Positions 1 through 5,620 of a stretch of 6,544 nucleotides of DNA are shown here, in pieces; the first letter of the stretch is position 1; every line of letters starts with the position of its first letter. The position numbers were made by a program, and so were the translations under genes. The notes below the pieces were generated by a model, which was not told the origin of the DNA, did not search any database, and saw nothing but the letters and a program-made list of their open reading frames with translations. Source of the stretch: Acidimicrobiia bacterium (GTDB lineage: Bacteria; Actinomycetota; Acidimicrobiia; IMCC26256; PALSA-555); assembly GCA_022865365.1 (NCBI GenBank), contig JALHSW010000451.1, positions 1 to 6,544 on the forward strand, written 5' to 3'.

Positions 1-38
1 CACTCCTGGAGGTCGAGCAGCGGCTCGAGGTTCGTCAC
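1..38 (-). CDS. Possible 5' end of a gene cut by the left edge (zinc-ribbon DUF164-like?)
   Basis: Forty-six bases downstream of the penicillin-binding protein stop, a GTG opens a minus-strand frame that stays open to the edge and reads MTNLEPLLDLQE. This short peptide resembles the start of actinobacterial C4-type zinc-ribbon (DUF164/CT398-like) coiled-coil proteins, which often begin with a Leu-rich stretch such as LEALLALQ. Only 12 codons are visible and no clear Shine-Dalgarno sequence precedes them, so both the existence of the gene and its family are guesses. The same frame is also open upstream of the GTG, so the start is not fixed. Confidence 0.3.
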   Translation of the reverse strand, partial: MTNLEPLLDLQE

Positions 39-84
39 GACGCCGACCGTAGACGCGAGTCGGGGTCGCGGCGCACGTCGGACG

Positions 85-2214
85 CTACGGCGTCGTTGGC
101 GCCGTCGTGGTGGGAGGGGGGATGGTCGTGGTCGTGGTCGGCGGCCTCGGCCTCGTCGCGGCGGTCGGCGCCGGTGGGTTCACGACGACCGAGGGCGGCG
201 TGAGCGTCGGGACCGTGTCACCGGGCGGCAGCTGGCCGTTGTCGGTGGTGGCGCGACCGGTTTCGAGGATGAACGCACCCTTGCGGGCACACGCCGCACC
301 CCCGGCGGGGAGTGCTTGCTCGGGAACACCCTCGAGCGCAGCGTCCATGTACCGTTTCGAGATCCGCGCCGGGATCTGGCCCCCGAAGCCTGCGCCGGGG
401 ATGCGTGCGGTGGAGTTACCGTGCCACACGAAGCTGACGAGCGTCGGCGTTATATGCAGGAAGTTGGCGTCCGCCTTGTTGTCGGTGGTACCCGTCTTGC
501 CGGCCGACTCGCGCCCGCTGAGCCGGGCTGCCGTTCCGGTGCCGCCGGTGATGACGCCCTTCAGCATGTCGACGGCACACGCTGCACTTTCGGCGGAGAT
601 CGCTCGAGTGGGGGTCACGTCGCGCGCTGCGTCGAACACGACTTCGCCGTCGGGACCGACGATCTTGCTCACGAAGACCGGGGGCCGGTGCAGACCGCCG
701 TTCGCGAGCGTTGCGGCCACGGTGGCCATCTCGGTCGGGGTCGACTCGATGGTACCGAGCGTCAGGGTAAGAATGGGCTTCAGTGTTTCCTGGGTGATCC
801 CCATCACCTTCGCGGTGTCGATGACCTTGTTGAAGCCGACCGCGAGCTCCGTGCGCGCGAACGCGCAGTTCACCGAGTCGGCGGTCGCCTTTCGGAACGT
901 CATTCTCCCGTTCTCACCTTCGCCCGCGTTGCTCGTCTGGCCGTACTGGCCGAACTTGCAGGGCGACGTGCCGTCGACGAGGTCGTTGGGCGAGAACCCG
1001 CTCTCCATTGCCGCGGAGATCGTGATGACCTTCCACGTCGATCCCGCTTGGCGTCCCGGGTAGCTGGTCGCGATGTTGTACTGGCTCGACTCGAACCCGG
1101 GACCCGCGTACATCGCCTTGACCAGGCCGGTCGTCGGATCCATCGAAACGAGCGAACCCGTCCAGCCCGGCTTCTCGGGCAGGACCGCGTCCATCGCGTT
1201 CTGCGCGTCCTGCTGGAGCTTCGGGTCGAGCGACGAGTAGATCTTCAACCCACCCTTGAGGACACGGTCCTTGCGCTCCTGGCGAGTGCTCCCGAGCACC
1301 GCGTAGAGCGGGTCGTCGTACAGGCGGTTCTGGACCTCTTCGGCCCACGAGTTCTTGGGACGGAGCTCGGCTTCGGGCTTGACCGTCGGCAGCGGCTCCT
1401 GCGCCCCCGCGGTCGCCTGCTCGGCCGTGATGTCTCCTTGGTCGAGCATCTGGCCCAACGCGAAGTCGCGACGCTTCTTGGCGGCCTCGGGGTCCACGAA
1501 GGGATTGTTGCCCTCCGGGTTCGAGATCACCCCCGCGAGCAGCGCGGCCTCGCCGGGCGTCACCTCGTCGAAGCGCTTCGGGCGTGGGAACGGCGACCCG
1601 GGATCCGTCGTGGTGAAGAACCGCTCCACCGCCGCCTTCACGCCGTAGGAACCCTGGCCGAAGTACACGGTGTTCAGGTACTGCTCGAGGATCTTGCGCT
1701 TGGAGAACTTCTCGTTGAGCCGGACCGCGAGGACCAGCTCCTTCACCTTGCGGTTGATGTCCCGCTTCGAGTTGAGGATCCGGTTCTTCACAAGCTGCTG
1801 GGTGATGGTCGAACCACCCTGTTCGATCTTGCCCGAGGTCAGGTTCTTGACGAAGGCGCGGAACACACCGTTGACGTCGATGCCGTCGTTGTTCCAGAAG
1901 GTCTTGTCTTCGACGTCGATCACCGCGTTCTGGATCAGCGGCGGCACCTCGTCGAGCTTGGCGGCCTCGCGGTTCTGGATGCCGAGCACACCGATCACGT
2001 TGTTCGCCGAGTCGAAGATCGTGGAGCGCTGGTTCAGGCCCCGCAGCTCCTTGATCTTGTCGCTCGTGTAGTGGTGGGCCGTCGCGATTGTCGTCGCACC
2101 GGGAATGAGCGCGGCGAGGCACGCGCCGACGGCCACGCCGCCGATCACGATGGTGAGGACGAAGTTGCGGAACGCGCCCGGGACCTTGTTCATGTGGGAG
2201 ATCCATGATCGCAC
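85..2214 (-). CDS. Class A (bifunctional) penicillin-binding protein, PBP1A/1B-like
   Basis: Bifunctional peptidoglycan synthase that polymerises lipid II into glycan strands and cross-links the stem peptides outside the membrane. Of 709 residues, about 17-40 form one hydrophobic anchor after a short cytoplasmic end. The GT51 transglycosylase domain spans about 60-260: EDKTF with catalytic Glu102, GGSTITQQL at 133-141, RKVKE with the second Glu at 159, and ILEQYLN at 175-181. The transpeptidase domain spans about 320-620: active-site Ser392 in STWK, SVN at 447-449, and KTG at 573-575. All key catalytic residues are present, so it should be active. The last ~50 residues are rich in Pro and Thr, a common disordered extracellular tail in actinobacterial PBPs. 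The His usual in the EDxxFxxH motif is Asn109, a variant I believe occurs in related proteins. The start used is GTG; an in-frame ATG seven codons inside (first base 2193) is equally plausible, and neither has a strong ribosome binding site. Confidence 0.96.
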   Translation of the reverse strand: MRSWISHMNKVPGAFRNFVLTIVIGGVAVGACLAALIPGATTIATAHHYTSDKIKELRGLNQRSTIFDSANNVIGVLGIQNREAAKLDEVPPLIQNAVIDVEDKTFWNNDGIDVNGVFRAFVKNLTSGKIEQGGSTITQQLVKNRILNSKRDINRKVKELVLAVRLNEKFSKRKILEQYLNTVYFGQGSYGVKAAVERFFTTTDPGSPFPRPKRFDEVTPGEAALLAGVISNPEGNNPFVDPEAAKKRRDFALGQMLDQGDITAEQATAGAQEPLPTVKPEAELRPKNSWAEEVQNRLYDDPLYAVLGSTRQERKDRVLKGGLKIYSSLDPKLQQDAQNAMDAVLPEKPGWTGSLVSMDPTTGLVKAMYAGPGFESSQYNIATSYPGRQAGSTWKVITISAAMESGFSPNDLVDGTSPCKFGQYGQTSNAGEGENGRMTFRKATADSVNCAFARTELAVGFNKVIDTAKVMGITQETLKPILTLTLGTIESTPTEMATVAATLANGGLHRPPVFVSKIVGPDGEVVFDAARDVTPTRAISAESAACAVDMLKGVITGGTGTAARLSGRESAGKTGTTDNKADANFLHITPTLVSFVWHGNSTARIPGAGFGGQIPARISKRYMDAALEGVPEQALPAGGAACARKGAFILETGRATTDNGQLPPGDTVPTLTPPSVVVNPPAPTAATRPRPPTTTTTIPPPTTTAPTTP
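124..141 (+). repeat. Short GGTCGK tandem repeat in a G-rich tract
   Basis: Three hexamer units (GGTCGT twice, then GGTCGG) follow a run of G tracts at about 110-125. On the coding (minus) strand this is the Thr/Pro codon run of the penicillin-binding protein tail. The plus strand could form a two-tetrad G-quadruplex, but this is most simply low-complexity coding sequence. Confidence 0.5.
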
Positions 2215-2228
2215 ATGGGCAGACGAAA

Positions 2229-2295
2229 TCCCGTTCGGGAGCCGCCAGAGGCGGGTTGGCGGGTCACCTAGTGCAAACGCCGCTGGCCTGCCAAC
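2229..2295. repeat. Cluster of three inverted repeats upstream of the PBP gene
   Basis: Three inverted repeats fall within 67 bp. TCCCG-TT-CGGGA is at 2229-2240. CCGCC-AGA-GGCGG is at 2242-2254. A longer one pairs GTTGGCGGG (2255-2263) with CCTGCCAAC (2287-2295), 8 of 9 bases complementary around a 23-base loop. On the minus strand, the first two would form adjacent small hairpins followed by ATTT. They lie after the VOC gene and before the penicillin-binding protein gene, so they could terminate one transcript or form a structured leader or operator for the other. There is no long T-run, so intrinsic termination is not firmly supported. Confidence 0.45.
2266..2295 (-). promoter_or_regulatory. 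Weak candidate promoter for the PBP gene
   Basis: Read on the minus strand, TTGGCA is followed after 18 bases by TAGGTG, about 50 bases upstream of the penicillin-binding protein start. The -35-like box is reasonable, but the -10-like box lacks the final T, and the pair overlaps the long inverted repeat. High-GC genomes give such matches by chance, so this is only a candidate. Confidence 0.15.
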
Positions 2296-2325
2296 GGTTC
2301 CCGGATCGGACCTGACCCGGCAGAC

Positions 2326-2772
2326 CTAGAGGCGCAGCGGTCGGGTTGGCGCAGCAACGGCGGTGGGGTCGTCGCGCCAGATCTCGGGCTGGACGTCGAT
2401 GTACAGCTCGATCTCGTTCCCGTCGGGATCCGCAAGATAGAGCGAATGGGTCACGGTGTGATCCGACATGCCCACGACGGGAACGCCGGCTGCGCCCAGC
2501 TCCCCGAGCGCCTCACGGAGCTCGTCGTCGCTGGTGCCGATCTTGAGCCCGACGTGATACATCCCGAGGCGTCGGCCTTGGGGGATCACCTGCGCACCCG
2601 CGCCGACCTCGATGAGGAGGAGCTCATGATGGGTGCGCCCCGAGCCGAACAGCGCGGCACCCCCGCCCATCGAGCCGATCTCATTGAACCCGAGGACGTC
2701 ACGATAGAAGCGGCGCGACACCTCGAGGTCGCTCACGTAGAGCACGATGTGACCCAGCTCGTGGACCTTCAT
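2326..2772 (-). CDS. VOC (glyoxalase/extradiol dioxygenase) family protein
   Basis: A 148-residue single-domain metalloprotein of the vicinal oxygen chelate superfamily, which includes extradiol ring-cleaving dioxygenases, glyoxalases and fosfomycin-resistance enzymes. It has both beta-alpha-beta-beta-beta modules. The first starts at GHIVLYVSD (7-15) with RRFYRDVLGF (20-29). The second starts at MYHVGLKIG (71-79) and ends with LYLADPDGNEIELY (111-124). Likely metal ligands are His8, His73 and Glu122, the usual pattern. The HSLYLADPDGNEIEL stretch most resembles catechol-2,3-dioxygenase-like (CatE-type) members, but the substrate cannot be assigned. The ATG start is well supported by AGAGGA seven bases upstream. 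The protein ends about ten residues after a Pro/Ala/Thr/Arg tail typical of disordered C-termini. It lies downstream of the cupin and oxidoreductase genes on the same strand, after a 125-bp gap, so it may be transcribed separately. Confidence 0.9.
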   Translation of the reverse strand: MKVHELGHIVLYVSDLEVSRRFYRDVLGFNEIGSMGGGAALFGSGRTHHELLLIEVGAGAQVIPQGRRLGMYHVGLKIGTSDDELREALGELGAAGVPVVGMSDHTVTHSLYLADPDGNEIELYIDVQPEIWRDDPTAVAAPTRPLRL

Positions 2773-2779
2773 GCTGCAG

Positions 2780-2785
2780 TCCTCT
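2780..2785 (-). promoter_or_regulatory. Ribosome binding site of the VOC gene
   Basis: On the minus strand AGAGGA lies seven bases before the ATG of the VOC-family gene. It is the clearest Shine-Dalgarno sequence in the window and fixes that start. Confidence 0.65.
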
Positions 2786-2897
2786 TCTCCGCGGCGATGT
2801 CAACCACGATACGGCTCCCGAGGCATGACGAGTCACTGTCTGTGCGCCGACCGGGGCCAGGAGCCCTCCGAACGCACAAACACGTCAGTCGTGCCCG

Positions 2898-3860
2898 TCA
2901 CCGGCGCAGTGCGACTCGCAGCGCTCCGAGAACCTCGTCGCCCAGTCGCTCGATCTGATCGCGTGCCTCGCGCGGGTTGACGCCGGGGACGTGCACACGC
3001 AGGTTGAGCGAGTCGCACCCGGCGCGCCGAGCCGCGTCGGCGACACCCTCGGCCACCGAGCTCGGGTCGGTCGCGTCTACCAGCTCGTCGGCCCCCCAGC
3101 TCGCCTGCGCCGATGTGGGTGCGTAGCTCCGATACACGTCGACTTGGTCGTCGAGCCGTGCGCGCGGCGGCTCCCCCAGCCACGCACGCCGGATGAGCAC
3201 GCACGGGCCATCGCCGCCGGCGTCGCGGTACGCGTCGGTGAGGTCGCGACATCGCTCCGGCGTGGAGAGTGAGTCGAACAGGAGGCCCACGCCGAAGCGA
3301 GCCGCACGGCGCACCGCGGTGAATCCCATCGCCGCGCTCACCACCGGGATGGGATTCGCGACGCACGCATCGACGGCCGCATCACCGGCGAGGCCTCTCG
3401 GAGCGTGGCCGGCGAGCATGCCGGCGACCTCCTCGAGTCCAGTGGCGAAGCGGGCCGCGAGGTCGTGCATCGTGAGACCCATCACCTCGAAGTCAGCCGG
3501 CAGCGCACCAGCAGCGACGCCGAGACCGACACGCCCGGGAAAGCGCGCCGCAAGCCACGCGACCTCCTCGGCGACCAGCGCGGGTGGGCGTAGTGGCAGG
3601 AGGAGCGGTGCCGGGGCCGCCCATCCGTGCGGCATCGCGTCAAGGCAGAACCCGGCGATCTGCAGCGGGTTCGGGAGGTAACCGTGGAAGCCGGCGTGGT
3701 GCTCGCTCGTCATCACGCCGTCGAAGCCATGCTCCACGGCGAGCGCGGCTTGCGCCAGCAGCTCTTCGACGATCAACGGCGCCGAGAGCTCGTTGTGCGG
3801 GTAGAGCCGGACCGAGATCGAGCCCGCCGCGAACGGCGGCGACTCGGGCACCGGAGTCAC
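2898..3860 (-). CDS. LLM class flavin-dependent oxidoreductase (luciferase-like)
   Basis: A 320-residue protein of the bacterial luciferase-like family, TIM-barrel oxidoreductases that use FMN or, often in actinobacteria, coenzyme F420. Family signs are the first strand SISVRLYPHN (14-23), FDGVMTSEHHAGF (46-58), PLLLPLRPPALVAEEVAWL (85-103), FPGRVGLGVAAG (107-118), and a later VSAAMGFTAVRRAARFGVGLL segment (174-194). The frame is open further upstream to 4100, but that part is the shadow of the cupin gene and is Arg-rich. The GTG chosen here overlaps the cupin TGA as GTGA, a classic coupled junction, and puts the first barrel strand near the N-terminus. A second in-frame GTG lies three codons later. 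Coupling implies it works with the cupin protein. The reaction is unknown; monooxygenation or hydride transfer on a small organic substrate is likely. Confidence 0.88.
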   Translation of the reverse strand: MTPVPESPPFAAGSISVRLYPHNELSAPLIVEELLAQAALAVEHGFDGVMTSEHHAGFHGYLPNPLQIAGFCLDAMPHGWAAPAPLLLPLRPPALVAEEVAWLAARFPGRVGLGVAAGALPADFEVMGLTMHDLAARFATGLEEVAGMLAGHAPRGLAGDAAVDACVANPIPVVSAAMGFTAVRRAARFGVGLLFDSLSTPERCRDLTDAYRDAGGDGPCVLIRRAWLGEPPRARLDDQVDVYRSYAPTSAQASWGADELVDATDPSSVAEGVADAARRAGCDSLNLRVHVPGVNPREARDQIERLGDEVLGALRVALRR

Positions 3861-4321
3861 GGCCCGGTGCGCGTATCGACCAGCCACTCCGGAAGGTCGA
3901 TCTTCGGGTTCGGGAGCTGTTGCACGCTCTTCTCGGCGAGGAGACGGTCCCAGCCCTCCGGATCCGCGGCGAAGGATCTCGGGTCTCCCATCATCACCTC
4001 GAAGAGCACGACGCCGTCGGGGCCCGCGATGAACGGCCCGAACGTGTCGCCCTGGTCGAGCGCGATGTGTGTGCCGGGCGTGCAATGCACGTCGCCGCAC
4101 ATCATGTCGCCTTCGAGGACGAACACGACGTGGTCACTGTTGTGGCCGTGCGCATGCACCATCATCCCCGGATCCCACTTGGCGTAGAGCGACAGGAATC
4201 GGGGTGAGAAGTCAACCCACTTCTCGCGCACGAACGCGACGCGATCGCCGTGCTGCTGGCTTCTCACCTCCTGCCAGCCGAAGTCTTCGAGGTGCGCGAT
4301 CCGCGGGCCGTCGGGCATCAT
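3857..4321 (-). CDS. Cupin domain-containing protein
   Basis: A 154-residue single-domain cupin (double-stranded beta-barrel). The first cupin motif is clear: GMMVHAHGHNSDHVVFVLEG (52-71), with His56, His58, His60 and Asp63/His64 as candidate metal ligands. The second motif region, GTHIALDQGDTFGPFIAGP (83-101), keeps the PG(D/T)-type turn but has Phe97 or nearby residues where the last metal-binding His usually sits, so metal binding may be altered. MMGDPRSFAADPEGW (110-124) resembles a segment I recall from uncharacterised actinobacterial cupins. The start is one of two consecutive ATGs; GGGGAG lies 3 bases from the first and 6 from the second, so the second may be preferred. It is first in a minus-strand pair, overlapping the oxidoreductase gene by 4 bp. 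The role may be a dioxygenase, isomerase or binding protein; no specific function can be assigned. Confidence 0.88.
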   Translation of the reverse strand: MMPDGPRIAHLEDFGWQEVRSQQHGDRVAFVREKWVDFSPRFLSLYAKWDPGMMVHAHGHNSDHVVFVLEGDMMCGDVHCTPGTHIALDQGDTFGPFIAGPDGVVLFEVMMGDPRSFAADPEGWDRLLAEKSVQQLPNPKIDLPEWLVDTRTGP

Positions 4322-4416
4322 GCTCTCCCCATCTCGAGGCGCAGGTCTGACTGCCCGCCCATCTTGCCCCGTCCTGCTCTCTCGCAGGGGTGTGACGCTC
4401 CGGCCAGACTGAGGTC
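4322..4416. promoter_or_regulatory. Divergent intergenic region with a candidate operator
   Basis: This 95-bp gap separates the minus-strand cupin/oxidoreductase pair from the plus-strand dehydrogenase/nuclease pair, so both promoters should be here or reach in from the coding ends. I see no convincing -35/-10 pair in either direction. An inverted repeat, CCTGC-TCTCTC-GCAGG (4373-4388), sits near the middle and could be an operator. GAGG at 4411-4414 lies only two bases before the dehydrogenase GTG, too close for a normal ribosome binding site. Confidence 0.45.
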
Positions 4417-5199
4417 GTGCACACGAAAGCAGCCGACACGCCGATCATCGTGGGCGTCCTGTTTCCGCCGGAGTGGCTCGGCAAGGACTTCGAACGAGCG
4501 ATCGCGTCGCTCGAGTCTCTCGACTCGCGCGTCCGGGTCATCGCCGAGTTCGCGCTGGCGCGTGTGCTCCAACACTGGAAGCGCTTCCGCGACTTCGACG
4601 AAGCCCAAGCGCGTCACCACTGGGAGCCGGCGTACGGGCGACAGCTCGCAGGAAACACGCTCGGCCTGATCGGACTGGGCGAGATCAACTCCGCGGTCGC
4701 GGCTCGAGCGAAGGCGTTCGACCTGCGGGTCGTCGCGACTCGCCGGTCCGCAAGGCCGGGTACCACCGCGCCGAACGTCGACGAGCTGTTCACACCATCC
4801 GATCTCGTCGCGATGCTCGGGCAGTGCGACGCGGTGATCGCCGCGGTCCCGGAGACTCCCGAGACCACCGGCATCATGAACCGGGAAGCGTTCGCGGCGA
4901 TGCCCCGAGGGGCGTTCTCTTGCAACGTCGGACGCGGCTCGTTCGTCGATGAGGACGCGCTCATCGAGGCGCTGCGGAGCGGTCACCTCGGTGGTGCCGC
5001 GCTCGACGTCGCGAGCGAAGAGCCCCTGCCACCCGAGCACCCGCTGTGGGACGCGCCGAACCTCTTCCTCTCTCCTCACTCGGCCGCGTCGCCAACGGCC
5101 ATGTTCGCGAACCTGGTCCTGCTCTTTCGCGACAACCTGGGTCGATATCTTGCGGATGCGCCACTGCACAACGAGGTGGATGTCACACGCGGTTGCTGA
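4417..5199 (+). CDS. D-2-hydroxyacid dehydrogenase-like protein lacking most of its substrate-binding domain
   Basis: A 260-residue member of the NAD-dependent D-isomer-specific 2-hydroxyacid dehydrogenase family, usually about 310-340 residues. The first strand and helix are present (PIIVGVLFPPEW at 9-20, then FERAIASLESLDSRVRV at 25-41). The sequence then jumps directly to IAEFALARVLQHWK (42-55), the hinge helix that normally follows a further 70-90 residues of the catalytic domain. The nucleotide-binding domain is complete: GLIGLGEIN (83-91), CNVGRGSFVDEDAL (169-182), AALDVASEEP (194-203) and LSPHSAAS (218-225). The catalytic triad would be Arg173, Glu202 and His221. The frame is intact across the jump and nothing in the other frames supplies the missing part, so this is a real deletion or an assembly collapse, not a frameshift. 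The Rossmann motif has Asn91 in place of the third Gly. The GTG start is chosen because the first strand follows closely. The protein may be non-functional or have a changed role. Confidence 0.85.
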   Translation: MHTKAADTPIIVGVLFPPEWLGKDFERAIASLESLDSRVRVIAEFALARVLQHWKRFRDFDEAQARHHWEPAYGRQLAGNTLGLIGLGEINSAVAARAKAFDLRVVATRRSARPGTTAPNVDELFTPSDLVAMLGQCDAVIAAVPETPETTGIMNREAFAAMPRGAFSCNVGRGSFVDEDALIEALRSGHLGGAALDVASEEPLPPEHPLWDAPNLFLSPHSAASPTAMFANLVLLFRDNLGRYLADAPLHNEVDVTRGC

Positions 5200-5218
5200 C
5201 GAGTGCCTCGCACGATGA

Positions 5219-5620
5219 GTGGAGGATCTGATCGCCGAGCACATCGTGGTCGACGGCATGAACGTGATCGGCTCCCGCCCCGACGGGTGGTGGCGCGATC
5301 GCGACGGCGCGGCGCGACGCCTGCTCGCCAAGCTGCAGCGCCTCGCAGCAGCAACCGGCGACAAGGTGACGCTCGTCCTCGACGGCCGGCCGTTGGCTGA
5401 TGTCGCCGAGGGCCTGCACGACGGTGTGCAGGTCGTGTACGCGCGCCGTGCGGGACGCGACGCGGGGGACGACCGACTCGTGGAGCTCGTGGCCCACCTG
5501 CCCGAGCCGGAGAGGGTTCGTGCGATCACCTCGGATCGCGCCCTCGCCGCGCGCGTGCGCGATCTCGGGGCGACGGTCGCGGGAGCCGGCGGCTTCCTCG
5601 AGCTCCTCGAGTCCTACTGA
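5219..5620 (+). CDS. NYN (YacP/PIN-like) domain putative ribonuclease
   Basis: A 133-residue protein of the NYN group of PIN-like nucleases, related to YacP/Rae1, thought to cleave RNA with a metal ion held by acidic residues. Motifs in order: IVVDGMNVIGSRPDGWW (9-25) with Asp12 and Asn15; VTLVLDG (50-56) with Asp55; GRDAGDDRLVELV (79-91) with Asp81, Asp84 and Asp85; and AITSDRALAARVRDLGA (102-118) with Asp106. These four clusters cover the whole compact fold, so the protein looks complete. The start is a GTG 19 bases after the dehydrogenase stop, with no convincing ribosome binding site; the GGAGGA at 5221-5226 lies inside the frame. The pair is probably one transcript, though there is no clear functional link between them. 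Its stop overlaps the convergent gene by 7 bp. The RNA target is unknown. Confidence 0.88.
   Translation: MEDLIAEHIVVDGMNVIGSRPDGWWRDRDGAARRLLAKLQRLAAATGDKVTLVLDGRPLADVAEGLHDGVQVVYARRAGRDAGDDRLVELVAHLPEPERVRAITSDRALAARVRDLGATVAGAGGFLELLESY
5597..5611. repeat. Inverted repeat at the convergent gene junction
   Basis: CTCGAG-CTC-CTCGAG can form a 6-bp stem with a 3-base loop, three bases before the overlapping convergent stops. It lies within the last codons of the nuclease gene (LELLES) and reads the same on both strands, so it could help end transcription from both sides. There is no T-run, and Leu/Glu codon choice alone could produce it. Confidence 0.25.

Noticed and set aside
108..150. Possible G-quadruplex on the plus strand
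   Set aside because: The G tracts are uneven and explained by Thr/Pro codons of the PBP tail; kept only as a low-complexity repeat note.
914..2206. Minus-strand 430-residue frame overlapping the PBP in another frame
   Set aside because: Its Arg/Gly/Pro-rich composition is typical of an out-of-frame read of a real gene.
316..2208. Plus-strand 630-residue open frame opposite the penicillin-binding protein gene
   Set aside because: It is Arg/Val/Leu-rich with no recognisable motifs and exactly antisense to a gene with full catalytic motifs; long antisense frames are expected at this GC content.
2773..2897. Gap between the VOC and oxidoreductase genes, checked for a terminator or small gene
   Set aside because: Only short stems such as GGGC/GCCC and a poor promoter match (TATCGT with a weak -35) were found; nothing strong enough to list.
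2446..2958. Plus-strand 170-residue frame spanning the VOC gene and the following gap
   Set aside because: It is antisense to the VOC gene and has no protein-like motifs in the part outside it.
3861..4100. N-terminal extension of the luciferase-like oxidoreductase
   Set aside because: The extension lies wholly within the cupin gene in another frame, is Arg-rich and matches nothing; the GTGA overlap gives a better start.
4318..5529. Minus-strand 403-residue frame opposite the dehydrogenase and nuclease
   Set aside because: No domain motifs, Arg/Ser-rich, and it covers two plus-strand genes with clear family motifs.
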